In this document: in pieces, positions 1 to 7,438 of the stretch
How positions within the stretch are numbered: the stretch's first letter is position 1
How the letters are laid out: each line of letters starts with the position of its first letter
Assembly: GCA_048635425.1 (NCBI GenBank)
Contig: JAIVYN010000011.1
Coordinates: 1 to 30,415, forward strand
DNA length: 30,415 bases
Direction: 5' to 3'
Origin: NIOZ-UU13 sp048635425
GTDB taxonomy: Bacteria > Planctomycetota > Phycisphaerae > Sedimentisphaerales > Anaerobacaceae
Notes under the pieces: model-generated
The model's input: only the letters and a program-made list of their open reading frames with translations
Told to the model about the DNA's origin: nothing
The model's database searches: none
Position numbers and translations under genes: made by a program

Positions 1-226
1 AAGAGGTAGGTATCGGAACAATCATTTGTCTTTGCTGACTGTCAACCGTTACCCCTGCATATTGGCCGTTGACATAAATCTGATAAAACATATCGCTTAA
101 GTTGGCCTTGGAGGACCACTTCACCAAGGCTACTCGTGGGACCTCGACACACTTGCCGTCTGCCCAAATACCAGCGGGCAATTCAAACGCTCTGACCTTT
201 TCTATCCCACTGCTGATAAGTCCCAT
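1..226 (-). CDS. Phage-type structural protein, fibronectin-like fold, C-terminus outside window (partial)
   Basis: An open frame runs from an ATG at 226 to the left edge, giving 75 codons with no stop. The start is supported by a GGAAA-type ribosome site about 9 bases upstream. After a short N-terminal segment the residues WSSKANLSDMFYQIYVNGQY read like one strand pair of a fibronectin type III or similar beta-sandwich, as found in phage tail or fibre proteins. It follows the 122-residue phage protein by 41 bases in the same direction and so probably belongs to the late phage operon. I do not recognise the family; the tail-associated role is inferred from position. It is too short for the usual shadow-ORF filters but the frame, start and spacing are all good. 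Confidence 0.6.
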   Translation of the reverse strand, partial: MGLISSGIEKVRAFELPAGIWADGKCVEVPRVALVKWSSKANLSDMFYQIYVNGQYAGVTVDSQQRQMIVPIPTS

Positions 227-267
227 TACTGCTTTTTCCTTTTCTATCCGTTATACGCTATCCGCTA

Positions 268-636
268 TCAAACTAACTGTGTATAAACGATTTCATAATC
301 AGCAACTATACCGCCGCCACCTGCCCGCTTCCTGTTTACTTTGAAGGAATCCATACGAAGGTTATCAATTTTTTCACCCTCATTGCTTACCAGCGTGTGT
401 GTATTGCCGTCCATATATGCCGATATTACATTGATTCTGTCATTCATCTGCGTCCGGCTTTGTGCCCGCAGTGTACCTCTTTGTCTTATCTTCCTGGCAC
501 GCCCACCCATATCAACACTAAGCACACCATCCAGTCCCGCCACTGCTCTCTCTATCGAGTCTCGGTTAAGACTGTCCTGCTCAATCTCTAACTGATGCTC
601 GTCAAACAAATTTTGTCCATCTAAAGTAACGCTCAT
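268..636 (-). CDS. Small phage structural protein, probably tail-associated
   Basis: This 122-residue protein begins with a DGQNLFDEHQLEIEQDSLNRDS segment followed by a stretch rich in glycine and arginine (GLDGVLSVDMGGRARKIRQRG) and ends with a beta-rich segment (ADYEIVYTQLV). The pattern resembles small tail or baseplate-associated proteins with an N-terminal beta-sandwich in siphophage late operons, but I cannot name the family. It lies 19 bases downstream of the 219-residue gene and 41 bases upstream of the partial gene at the left edge, all on the minus strand, which supports co-transcription with the capsid genes. Function is inferred mainly from location. A GA-rich ribosome site (GAAGAGAAAG) precedes the ATG. 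Confidence 0.6.
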   Translation of the reverse strand: MSVTLDGQNLFDEHQLEIEQDSLNRDSIERAVAGLDGVLSVDMGGRARKIRQRGTLRAQSRTQMNDRINVISAYMDGNTHTLVSNEGEKIDNLRMDSFKVNRKRAGGGGIVADYEIVYTQLV

Positions 637-655
637 CTGTCTTTCTCTTCACAAA

Positions 656-1312
656 CTAATCCCGCACTAACCTTCCGGATGCCCCAACTTTGGTAACATC
701 AGCCACCCCGTCAGAGCCGACATCGATGCTAAGCCGGCACCGTTCCCTTGCCTTGGAAAAAAGCTTCTGATAGTGCAGACTTTTCTTCCAGAAATTCTCG
801 TCTTTGGCTTTACTGGCTAACATCGCATACACAGTTGAGATGACTGCAAAAACCGACGTCCTCTTCAAAACATCCGTATCCAGAATATCCTCTACCTCTA
901 TCTCACTTGCAGGATTACCCGGGCTGATACCGAAGTGTTCAGTCAACTGAAAGCCGACCTCATTCGCCTGTGGCCCGAACGTGCTGATACGATAGAATAC
1001 ATCTGTAGCCGCTGGCGGCGCCACGGCATTCATTTCTGAATCCGACCTGATTACGGAAATACTAAGCTGTGTCGCCGAATCTACGGAAACTATCTCATAC
1101 GCTCCGTCCAGCGTCCCATCCGCAGAACGCAGATATATAACGCCACCCGCCGAGACCTGCGCACTTACAAAGTCGGCACCACCTGCGGTAAACGTCGTCC
1201 CGCTAAGCGTCCCGCCTGTCCCCGTCGCCAACACCTGCTGTGGCAGATGCAATTCTCCGAACAGTATCGGCTCGTATTTCAAAATATCTGCATCGTTTGA
1301 GAAACTAACCAT
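656..1312 (-). CDS. Phage late-operon protein downstream of the capsid gene (head completion or tail adaptor candidate)
   Basis: The protein is 218 residues when started at the ATG at 1312, which has a GGGAG ribosome site about 9 bases upstream. The longer frame to 1393 would begin inside the preceding hairpin region and has no good start signal, so I reject it. Residues about 30-110 are rich in Gly, Thr, Ser and Ala and look beta-stranded (an ATGTGGTLSGTTF run and an FVSAQVSAGGVIYLRSADG run); the C-terminal 80 residues are helical and basic (KAKDENFWKKSLHYQKLFSKARERC). The repeated phrase about a value being displayed in a sloped or stepped way resembles the region the capsid protein also has (FRVGDQIQVEG). 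In this position phages usually carry a head-tail connector or adaptor. The exact role is not recognisable. Confidence 0.6.
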   Translation of the reverse strand: MVSFSNDADILKYEPILFGELHLPQQVLATGTGGTLSGTTFTAGGADFVSAQVSAGGVIYLRSADGTLDGAYEIVSVDSATQLSISVIRSDSEMNAVAPPAATDVFYRISTFGPQANEVGFQLTEHFGISPGNPASEIEVEDILDTDVLKRTSVFAVISTVYAMLASKAKDENFWKKSLHYQKLFSKARERCRLSIDVGSDGVADVTKVGASGRLVRD

Positions 1313-1348
1313 TTCCTTTGGCTCCCTTCCGGTTAACAGGGCTGGGCA

Positions 1349-1380
1349 GGTGCCCAAAGAATATTTAACCTTTGGGCACC
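1349..1380 (-). other. Perfect 11-bp stem-loop between capsid gene and next late gene
   Basis: GGTGCCCAAAG at 1349-1359 is exactly complementary to CTTTGGGCACC at 1370-1380, with a 10-base AT-rich loop. It sits in the gap between the major capsid gene (ends 1424) and the start at 1312, that is in the leader of the downstream gene. No T-run follows on either strand, so a standard intrinsic terminator is unlikely. It may be an RNA processing or stability element that sets capsid expression above the downstream genes, or one of the dispersed palindromes seen elsewhere in the window. Confidence 0.6.
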
Positions 1381-1423
1381 TTCGCCCGCACACATTATGA
1401 TGCGTCTGCTACACCCCCACAAT

Positions 1424-2578
1424 TTAGCTGGTACTCAGATCGCGAATAAGACCATGTGCCGCTTCGTTCCTGAGCTCCACGGTATATTCGCCAATCAACT
1501 CGCCGCACTCATAGTCACCGCCGCTTGCCAACGGCTTGAAATAGAAGTTTCGCCCCGCTAACGGCAGCACATTGATACGGGACGAATCCAGCAACAGTGC
1601 CGCATCCTGTGGCATCCATCGCGTGGTAACAATTCTGCAAACGCCGAAATCACTCTCGTAAATGCTAATCATATCAGTGAAGGTGGTATCGTTGGCGCCG
1701 TAGGTTCGGCTGTTGGCAGAAAAGGCATTTATCTTTCGCTTCTGAAAACCACCGACTACAATCAGGTCCACATTGCCGTTGCTGCTCTCCCAAATCTGCC
1801 TGAGCACGTAATTAATCTTGTCCTCGTCAAGACCGGTGCCTGTTGGAAAGCCACTGTCGCCGGTATGGAAAACATTAGTTGAGAGGTGCTGAATGACGCC
1901 CTTCATTGACCTTCTCACCGAACCACTACCTTCAGGATTGCTCGCTGGCTCACCGCCGTTGACAACCGTATTTTCCAGGTCGCGGATCAGTTCCCGAAGC
2001 CGTTCCTGCTTTTGATAATCCATCTCGTCAGCCAAACCCAGCTGGCTCGCGGCCATATCCGTTCCGCTCACTTCTATCGTAGCAGTAAATATCTGCGTAT
2101 AGTTCCCACACCTGCTGCGATTGGTAAATCTCGCTCCTGGCTTGTCCGCCCCTTCAAGAGCAGCATTTCCGAGAATGTTTATCACCTGATTGTCGGCAAG
2201 GTCTTCCGCCGTAGTGCCTGCATAACCACGAACCAACGTCAGCGTATTGCTGTTGATACCCGTCACCAGCATTAATTCCTCGCTGCCTTCTACCTGAATC
2301 TGGTCTCCCACGCGGAACCTGCTGCCATTGTCAACTACAAAGTCGGTGTCGGTACTCGGGTCGGTATAGGTGCTGTCGTTGATAGCATCCTTGTTGGGCA
2401 AGAGTTCATCTTCAAACCACTCATGATGTGTACTCGTTGCCTCTCTCATGGGATCACCTAAAGCATCCAGCAAAGGCGTCTCATAAGGCGAAATTATCCC
2501 TATCAAATCTGATACATCCTCAGCCAGTTCTGGCAGAGTTGTACCCGCTGAATATGTCGCTTTTCCTGTAAAAGCCAT
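1424..2578 (-). CDS. Phage major capsid protein, SU10-like (DUF5309 type)
   Basis: A 384-residue protein with the features of SU10/DUF5309-type HK97-fold capsid proteins: an N-terminal segment ending in ISPYETPLLDALG, a WFEDELLP motif, a beta-rich insertion (VGDQIQVEGSEELMLVTG, residues about 88-110), then the NRSRCGNYTQIF segment, a long helix (residues about 185-210, DYQKQERLRELIRDLENTVVNGG) and a C-terminal half with VGGFQKRKINAF and a GEYTVELRNEAAHGLI ending. The start is well supported by AAGGAG 8 bases upstream of the ATG. It follows the scaffold gene, the normal phage order, and is the shell subunit of the head. Family call is from memory of motif layout; no search was done. Confidence 0.85.
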   Translation of the reverse strand: MAFTGKATYSAGTTLPELAEDVSDLIGIISPYETPLLDALGDPMREATSTHHEWFEDELLPNKDAINDSTYTDPSTDTDFVVDNGSRFRVGDQIQVEGSEELMLVTGINSNTLTLVRGYAGTTAEDLADNQVINILGNAALEGADKPGARFTNRSRCGNYTQIFTATIEVSGTDMAASQLGLADEMDYQKQERLRELIRDLENTVVNGGEPASNPEGSGSVRRSMKGVIQHLSTNVFHTGDSGFPTGTGLDEDKINYVLRQIWESSNGNVDLIVVGGFQKRKINAFSANSRTYGANDTTFTDMISIYESDFGVCRIVTTRWMPQDAALLLDSSRINVLPLAGRNFYFKPLASGGDYECGELIGEYTVELRNEAAHGLIRDLSTS

Positions 2579-2593
2579 TTGTTCTTCTCCTTC

Positions 2594-2650
2594 AATTAGT
2601 TAATTGGTTAATTAGTGATTGGTTGCTTGACTACTCACCACTCACTATTT
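2594..2650. repeat. Degenerate AT-rich dispersed repeat, copy 1
   Basis: The gap between the scaffold and capsid genes holds a string of TTAATTGG / TTAATTAG / TGATTGG units followed by ACTCACCACTCAC. A related arrangement is at 5301-5346. The units are imperfect tandem copies and look like a dispersed non-coding repeat rather than part of a phage gene. Confidence 0.5.
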
Positions 2651-2665
2651 AACTACTCACCGGAA

Positions 2666-3190
2666 TTACATAAAATTCCTTCGCAGTTTCAAATACTCCT
2701 GCAAATCTGTTCGGTTACCTGTTGTTGCCGCCTTCTTCGCTGCTCTTTCGAGAACTGTTTGATTGTTTGTCATTCGTTCCTTAGCCCCTGCTGTCTTTTT
2801 CGCTGTTACAGCTCCACTTACTCCGGCGAACAGATATTGCTTTTCCTTTTTCAACTGCCCAATTACGCCGTCCAAATCCGCTTCCGTTTGGCCTTCCATT
2901 TTGGCTTTGGCAAGCAATACCGCCGTTTCCAAATCGACAGTCCCCGCAGCAGCTAATTTGCGAGTCAGTTTCTGCTCGGCCTGAATATTGCTCAATTGCT
3001 CAGACATCGTTGTTACTTGCGATTTTGCCTCCGCCAGTTGCTCCATCAAAGATTCAACCTTTTTCTCAGCACTCTGTGCCCTCTTTCGATAGCGGATTGA
3101 CTCAGTCACCGGAACAAGTTTCATATTATCATTGTCACTTGCTCCTGTTATGTCTTCTGACAAAACCTCTTGTGTCTCAATCGGACTCAT
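2666..3190 (-). CDS. Phage head scaffolding protein candidate
   Basis: A 174-residue, highly charged protein without recognisable enzyme motifs. Residues about 30-75 form a strong predicted coiled coil (heptad pattern through KRAQSAEKKVESLMEQLAEA and the following 25 residues). The C-terminus ends in a basic helical region (LQEYLKLRRNF), as expected for the capsid-binding end of scaffolds. It lies between portal and major capsid genes, the classical place for a scaffold or scaffold-protease gene; no protease motif is visible, so a plain scaffold is preferred. The ATG has a GGAGG ribosome site 4 bases upstream. The functional call rests on composition plus gene order. Confidence 0.7.
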   Translation of the reverse strand: MSPIETQEVLSEDITGASDNDNMKLVPVTESIRYRKRAQSAEKKVESLMEQLAEAKSQVTTMSEQLSNIQAEQKLTRKLAAAGTVDLETAVLLAKAKMEGQTEADLDGVIGQLKKEKQYLFAGVSGAVTAKKTAGAKERMTNNQTVLERAAKKAATTGNRTDLQEYLKLRRNFM

Positions 3191-3207
3191 AAAACCTCCA
3201 GATTTGT

Positions 3208-3229
3208 CATTCCCTCACAAGCGGGAATG
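3208..3229. repeat. Short palindrome between portal and scaffold genes
   Basis: CATTCCC and GGGAATG form a perfect 7-bp stem around an 8-base loop in the 53-base gap between portal and scaffold. It resembles the common bacterial CATTCCCGC...GCGGGAATG dispersed repeats and has no T-run on either side. Confidence 0.5.
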
Positions 3230-3243
3230 CACCCTTCAAAATG

Positions 3244-4800
3244 TCAACTTTCTCTCGTGGCCTCATAGCCTAATTCTCTGAGCACCTGCTCAGTCGGAAC
3301 ACCCAGCTCTTTTTTAATCTGGGCTTCTTTTAGTTTCTCCATCACGTTTTCAGGCAATGGGCTGGAAAAAACGATATCAACCTCTCTGTCTACCTCGGAA
3401 GTCTTATAGATATTAGCCGTATCGAGTATCGCCAGAACCATCCTGCAGATTCTTTTAAGCCCTTCGCTGTAAGTAAATCTCTTACGTTCGTTCTTTGATA
3501 GCATCCCCATAAGCGTTAGTCTAAGGGCCACTGCGCTTGTAAGATTGCCGAGCTTATTCTTCAGAACCCCGGCCACCACCGGTGTTACCCCACTGCTCTT
3601 GTCCAGTGCCTCTCTGATTTCAGCGATGTGCAGACCCTCGCTTGGCGTCGCCGCATCTCCACCGAACTCTTCGATAGTCGCCTCCGGATTGTCGGTGTAC
3701 CACATCCTGCCGGGCGAAATGGGCTTATCCTCAAAGCCCTCTATCCCTTTGCCCAGATACATCTTAAACGACTGGAATGTAATTCTGCTGGCCCTGTCAC
3801 TCAGTCTGGTATTCAGCTCGTCCTGTAGCGGTATCAATGGCTCGACGTCGCTTAGCCCCTCATAGTAGTAGGGCTGAGCAATGTTTTGGATATGCACCAC
3901 CGGCAGAAAACCCCACGGCAATTGGGCTTGCCCGACGAGCTGCTTGTCTTCATATCTCTGCCAGCCAACAGCAGAACTAATCTCCGTCACCGCAACTATT
4001 TGCCGACTATTACTGCTTCGTTTACTACCAGAGAATATTCTTGATAGAAATGAGTTCTTCTTACTCAGTGCGTTTTTCTTCTGGTAGAAGTGCTGCACGT
4101 AATATCTTATCTTTTTATAGTCGTTTTCATCCAGAATAGGCAGTGCTCTCGGTGCCTCAATCAATTCTAAGCCGATTGTTTGTGCCGATTGCAGCACATC
4201 TTCGAGGTCTCCCGCTTTGCGGGAACCCGGTGAGAGGGTTTGGGAGGAGGAAGAAATGCGTTCGATGATTTCTTCGCCAGGCCTGACGAGACAATCGACA
4301 AAACCATAAACACTTCCCAGCACTGCCATATCCTGGAAAAATCCGATAGCGCTATTGGCCGCAAACAGTGCCTTTAATATCGCCTCAATTTCTGCACTTT
4401 TTTGGCCATCCGGCGATTTCGAAACAAAACTAATCGGTTTGCCGAACAAAAAGTCCACGGCTGCGTTTATTCGCCAGGCAATATCGTTCTCAATTACTAC
4501 TTCTTTTCGTTGCACGTCGCGGGCACACTTCGCGCCGAAGACACCCACCTGCCCACTGTGTACAAGCCCCGTTATTCTCGCAGGAAGTCCATATTCTTGC
4601 GCTTGAACATAGCACCGTCCTGATTCATTCACCTTTCTGTCACAGGCACTGGTGCCGTGTATTTCCATCTTGGGATTCGCGTAATATTCCCACAACTTCT
4701 CAAAGTGTGCTCGAACATCAATCGACTGTTCGTCAACGAGCCACTCAATATAATCAGCCTCAAGTTGCTCATCTTGAAAGATATCAAGGTCAAATCCCAT
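3244..4800 (-). CDS. Phage portal protein (SPP1 gp6-like)
   Basis: A 518-residue protein of the usual portal length. It forms the dodecameric DNA entry ring at one head vertex. Visible family features are an N-terminal helical region with KLWEYYANP, the INAAVDFLFGKPISF segment (about residues 110-125), an LPWGFLPVVHIQN segment (about 290-305), the ENxxD-like LQDELNTRLSDRASRITFQS helix (about 325-350) and an SGVTPVVAGVLKNKLGNLTSAVALRL stretch (about 400-425) corresponding to the tunnel region. A GGAG site lies 8 bases before the ATG. It is the first gene of the late module here; no terminase precedes it. A Ser-rich linker at residues about 180-200 (SSSSQTLSPGSRKAGDLED) is encoded across a perfect palindrome at 4210-4224, suggesting a repeat-derived insertion. 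Confidence 0.85.
   Translation of the reverse strand: MGFDLDIFQDEQLEADYIEWLVDEQSIDVRAHFEKLWEYYANPKMEIHGTSACDRKVNESGRCYVQAQEYGLPARITGLVHSGQVGVFGAKCARDVQRKEVVIENDIAWRINAAVDFLFGKPISFVSKSPDGQKSAEIEAILKALFAANSAIGFFQDMAVLGSVYGFVDCLVRPGEEIIERISSSSQTLSPGSRKAGDLEDVLQSAQTIGLELIEAPRALPILDENDYKKIRYYVQHFYQKKNALSKKNSFLSRIFSGSKRSSNSRQIVAVTEISSAVGWQRYEDKQLVGQAQLPWGFLPVVHIQNIAQPYYYEGLSDVEPLIPLQDELNTRLSDRASRITFQSFKMYLGKGIEGFEDKPISPGRMWYTDNPEATIEEFGGDAATPSEGLHIAEIREALDKSSGVTPVVAGVLKNKLGNLTSAVALRLTLMGMLSKNERKRFTYSEGLKRICRMVLAILDTANIYKTSEVDREVDIVFSSPLPENVMEKLKEAQIKKELGVPTEQVLRELGYEATRES
4210..4224. repeat. In-frame palindrome inside the portal gene
   Basis: TCCCGC-TTT-GCGGGA is a perfect 6-bp stem with a 3-base loop inside the portal coding sequence. 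It encodes part of a low-complexity linker that does not look like conserved portal sequence. It is one of several short palindromes found inside genes in this window. Confidence 0.5.
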
Positions 4801-5003
4801 ACTTAGAACTCCGTTTTTTCTCAGTGGTTAAATAAACCAATTACTGTCAACCAGCTACAAGTTGCAGATCACTGCTTCTATAATTAGAGCTATCTGCACG
4901 TTTGATACGAAAATCGTAGGATTTTTTAATGGAACTTTTTCCGTATGTGCTTATGTGGAAATGAGTAAAAAAAATTACAAAAATTTTGATTTTTGCTCTC
5001 AGC

Positions 5004-5124
5004 TATCAGCGGTTTTGATTGAAAACTTGCGGATATTTTTACCTATTTTAACTCATGAGACCACCTTCCACCACGCTTAGCCTTGCTTACTTTTCAAGTA
5101 AGTATCAGCGGATCTGATTGAAAA
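5004..5124. repeat. Pair of 22-base direct repeats about 100 bases apart
   Basis: The units start TATCAGCGG and end TGATTGAAAA; the middle three bases are TTT in the first copy and ATC in the second. The 7-bp hairpin at 5086-5102 abuts the second copy. Binding-site or recombination-remnant roles are both possible. Confidence 0.45.
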
Positions 5125-5300
5125 TCGTGCTGTTTCACTACGTGTCCGTTAGATATGAGCCTAACCTGGATACGTGCGCAGCTTTCGAAGAAAGTTTTTT
5201 GTGACAATGTCGTTAAACCAGAACTTCTGGGTGGAGATGAAAGAGATTAATAACTCAAGGGCAAAGAACACAATGAAGGTAATTTCAAGGCTCGCATGAG

Positions 5301-5346
5301 GTTAATTGGTGATTGATTAATCGATTACTTGCCACTCATCACTTAA
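5301..5346. repeat. Degenerate AT-rich dispersed repeat, copy 2
   Basis: TTAATTGGTGATTGATTAATCGATTACTTG is too long to quote exactly in motif terms, but its TTAATTGG, TGATTG and CACTCATCAC units match the order of units at 2594-2650. It lies just downstream of the PfkB gene. Confidence 0.45.
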
Positions 5347-5386
5347 CGAAGCGCTACTTTCACGAGAATCAAGTATCGAGTGGTTT

Positions 5387-6346
5387 TCACTCGCTATCTT
5401 CCTTCTGTAACAGCTCGATAATCTCGGCTTTTGTGGGCAGTGACTCGGTTGAGCCGAACTTTGTGCAGGCTAAGGCACCTGCCGCCGAGGCGAATTTGAC
5501 CGCTCCTCTTACATCGTCTTTTACAGCGTAATAAGCAGCCAGAGCCCCTGCAAATGCATCTCCACTGCCGGTCTGGTCAACAAGTTCTACCTCATAACCC
5601 GGGATCTGGTCGGCGCCGCTTCGGTCGACAACCATACAGCCCCGCCTGCCCATTGTTATCACAGCAGAGCCAACGCCACGAGCCACAAGATCAGAGCCGA
5701 TCAGCTTGGCGGTACGAACATTGGCTGCTGAGTGGTCGGCAATCTCCGCAGCTTCATAAAGATTAGAAAGCAGAATATCCACCGTGAAATAGTCGACAGG
5801 CAGGTCGCTGCTTTCTTGGCCTTGTTGCTCTATCGGTCTTGCAGGATTAAGAATGACCTTTGTGCCGTGAACCTTCGCATAACGAACAGTGGTTACAATT
5901 GCTTCCTGTGGCAATCGGCCGTGAATCAAACACACGTCAGCTTTAGAGATAATCTGTTCAGCAGCGTCGATATCCCGAGGTTGTAAGGCGCTGTTAGCAC
6001 CGCTGTAGTAACAGGCAGCGTTTTCACCTTCGGAATTAACTATAGTTACAGCCACGCCTGTATTTTTGGCCTCAGCGGTATAGATAAAGTCGGTAATGAC
6101 ATTGAACTCAGCCAGACTTGCCTTAGCCATCTGAGCAAATGGGTCGCCGCCGACTTTGCTGATAAGATGCACCTCACAGCCGCACAACGCAGCTTCCACA
6201 GCCTGATTTGGTCCCGGACCGGTGGCTGTGTATGAAAGAGCAGTCCCGACAACACTCTGTCCGGGTGATGGGATTTGGCCGCACCTTATCGCCATATCAA
6301 CATAGGTACCGCCAACTACAACTACCTCGGGACTCCTTCCTGACAT
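5387..6346 (-). CDS. PfkB/ribokinase-family sugar kinase
   Basis: A 319-residue cytoplasmic kinase that would phosphorylate a sugar or related alcohol with ATP. N-terminal VVVVGGTYVD (residues 8-17) and GPGPNQAVEAALCG (43-56) are the first PfkB signature region (GGxxxN type, usually GKGANQA). DQTGSGDAFAGALAAYY (257-273) is the second signature, with Asp264 the expected catalytic base and the GSGD anion hole. MGRRGCMVVD (about 232-241) is the usual strand before it. I start at the ATG at 6346; an in-frame TTG at 6418 would add 24 residues lacking family similarity. A GGGAG lies about 11 bases upstream, slightly far. The best match by layout is ribokinase-like; the substrate is unknown. It is not a phage gene and sits between two phage-like blocks. 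Confidence 0.88.
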   Translation of the reverse strand: MSGRSPEVVVVGGTYVDMAIRCGQIPSPGQSVVGTALSYTATGPGPNQAVEAALCGCEVHLISKVGGDPFAQMAKASLAEFNVITDFIYTAEAKNTGVAVTIVNSEGENAACYYSGANSALQPRDIDAAEQIISKADVCLIHGRLPQEAIVTTVRYAKVHGTKVILNPARPIEQQGQESSDLPVDYFTVDILLSNLYEAAEIADHSAANVRTAKLIGSDLVARGVGSAVITMGRRGCMVVDRSGADQIPGYEVELVDQTGSGDAFAGALAAYYAVKDDVRGAVKFASAAGALACTKFGSTESLPTKAEIIELLQKEDSE

Positions 6347-6441
6347 AATGTCCGTTACTCCCTGTCTTTCACAAAATTCCTTTGAGTACCATTTTACTGT
6401 CCCTATAGTGCGGGACAAAATGAGAGTCCTTTCGAAAATCC

Positions 6442-6470
6442 AGTATAACTGCTCGGCTTCTCAATGCAAA
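6442..6470 (-). promoter_or_regulatory. Candidate sigma70-type promoter for the PfkB gene
   Basis: On the minus strand TTTGCA and TATACT are separated by 17 bases, about 95 bases upstream of the chosen start at 6346. The -10 box is five of six to consensus, the -35 four of six. Confidence 0.45.
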
Positions 6471-6623
6471 ACTTTTTTAGGACAATATCTTGCAAAGTTT
6501 TTCTCGGCGGAAAGCTGGTTATTAAACATTCTGTTCAGTCAGCCACCGTTTCAAAACTTCGATTATGTAGTCAATATCACGCATAAATCAACTCTCGATG
6601 CTTAATATCGACTCCGCTACAAA

Positions 6624-6665
6624 AAGCTCATAGTCTTTTCGATTAATCAAAAAGACTATGAGCTT
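6624..6665 (-). terminator. Strong intrinsic terminator after the SagB-type gene
   Basis: AAGCTCATAGTCTTTT (6624-6639) pairs perfectly over 16 bp with 6650-6665, around a 10-base loop. On the minus strand the stem is followed by a run of T's. It lies 47 bases beyond the stop of the nitroreductase gene and ahead of the PfkB promoter, so it separates the two genes. The A/T symmetry allows activity in both directions. Confidence 0.85.
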
Positions 6666-6712
6666 GCAGCCACCAATAACACTTGGTACTACCTGAGCAT
6701 AAGTTTCTGCCA

Positions 6713-7438
6713 TCAGGCCGGAGCTCCGACCACAGCCATACAAAGCACACTTTCATCTGTGCCGTCAATACCCAAAATCGCATTAACCTGGTCATCGTAT
6801 AAAGCCCCAACCTCACAACTGCCGAGATTGAGATTGACAGCCGCCAATGCTAAATTCTCAGCGATGTGCCCGGCATCAAGGTAAATATATCTATACGCCC
6901 GCTGGCCATACTTCCATTTGCAGCGCTCAAAGATAGCCGACCATATAAAAACCGCTGCGGCCATCGCAAGCATCCCTTGGCCTAAAGCTGCACTGGCAAT
7001 CTGTTGTCGAAACTCGCCCTGCTTTAATTGCTCAAGCTGATGAGCCTTGATAGAGTAATGATAAACTCCCGCTTCCAGTTCTCTTACATCGTTGACAATC
7101 AAATATGTTTCTATCGGATAAAGAGCTCCTGCCGATGGAGCTATACGATATTCATACCCATCTTCGATGCGCTGGATCCCCGTTGATGCCCAGAGCAAAT
7201 ATGAAAGCTGTTCTTTACTTATCGGTTTTTGCTGGAAATCACGAATGCTCTTTCTCTGCTTCAGTGTCTGGTCTAAGCTTATACCCTCAGCTAACTCAAA
7301 AGATGGAAGCTTAATCTTTTGCGATTCCGGATATTCCTTGTACAAAGTTGGCTTAGAATCCCAGACCAGTCTATGTCTTGGCATCCTGCTCGGCTCATAC
7401 TTTGTTTCCTGCTGAAATTTATCACCTATACCGCTCAT
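6713..7438 (-). CDS. SagB-type nitroreductase-fold dehydrogenase
   Basis: A 241-residue FMN-dependent nitroreductase-fold protein of the SagB/ThcOx group. Family features are LKQRKSIRDFQQKPISKEQLSYLLWAS (about residues 60-85, the FMN phosphate-binding Arg pair), RIAPSAGALYPIETYLIVN (about 97-116), YRYIYLDAGHIAENLALAA (about 182-200) and a C-terminal MAVVGAP ending. Family members oxidise peptide azolines or act in other small-molecule pathways; no azole-peptide partner (SagC/D or precursor) is visible nearby, so a stand-alone role is likely. The start at 7438 has AAAGGTG 5 bases upstream; the 19 extra codons up to 7495 lack such a site and family similarity. Confidence 0.88.
   Translation of the reverse strand: MSGIGDKFQQETKYEPSRMPRHRLVWDSKPTLYKEYPESQKIKLPSFELAEGISLDQTLKQRKSIRDFQQKPISKEQLSYLLWASTGIQRIEDGYEYRIAPSAGALYPIETYLIVNDVRELEAGVYHYSIKAHQLEQLKQGEFRQQIASAALGQGMLAMAAAVFIWSAIFERCKWKYGQRAYRYIYLDAGHIAENLALAAVNLNLGSCEVGALYDDQVNAILGIDGTDESVLCMAVVGAPA

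Larger units (their letters stand above)
4801..5386. other. Non-coding gap upstream of the phage head module
   Basis: No convincing gene is visible in these 586 bases. The part at 4860-5060 is very AT-rich. Two 22-base direct repeats (5004-5025 and 5103-5124) share TATCAGCGG and TGATTGAAAA with two mismatches in between. A perfect 7-bp hairpin (CTTACTT-TTC-AAGTAAG) is at 5086-5102. A small CTTTC-GAA-GAAAG hairpin followed by TTTTTT is near 5187-5205 and could be a weak plus-strand terminator. This is where terminase genes would be expected upstream of a portal gene; none is present. Confidence 0.55.

Noticed and set aside
6713..7438. Azole-peptide (SagBCD-type) biosynthesis cluster
   Set aside because: Only the SagB-fold protein is present; no cyclodehydratase or precursor peptide was found nearby.
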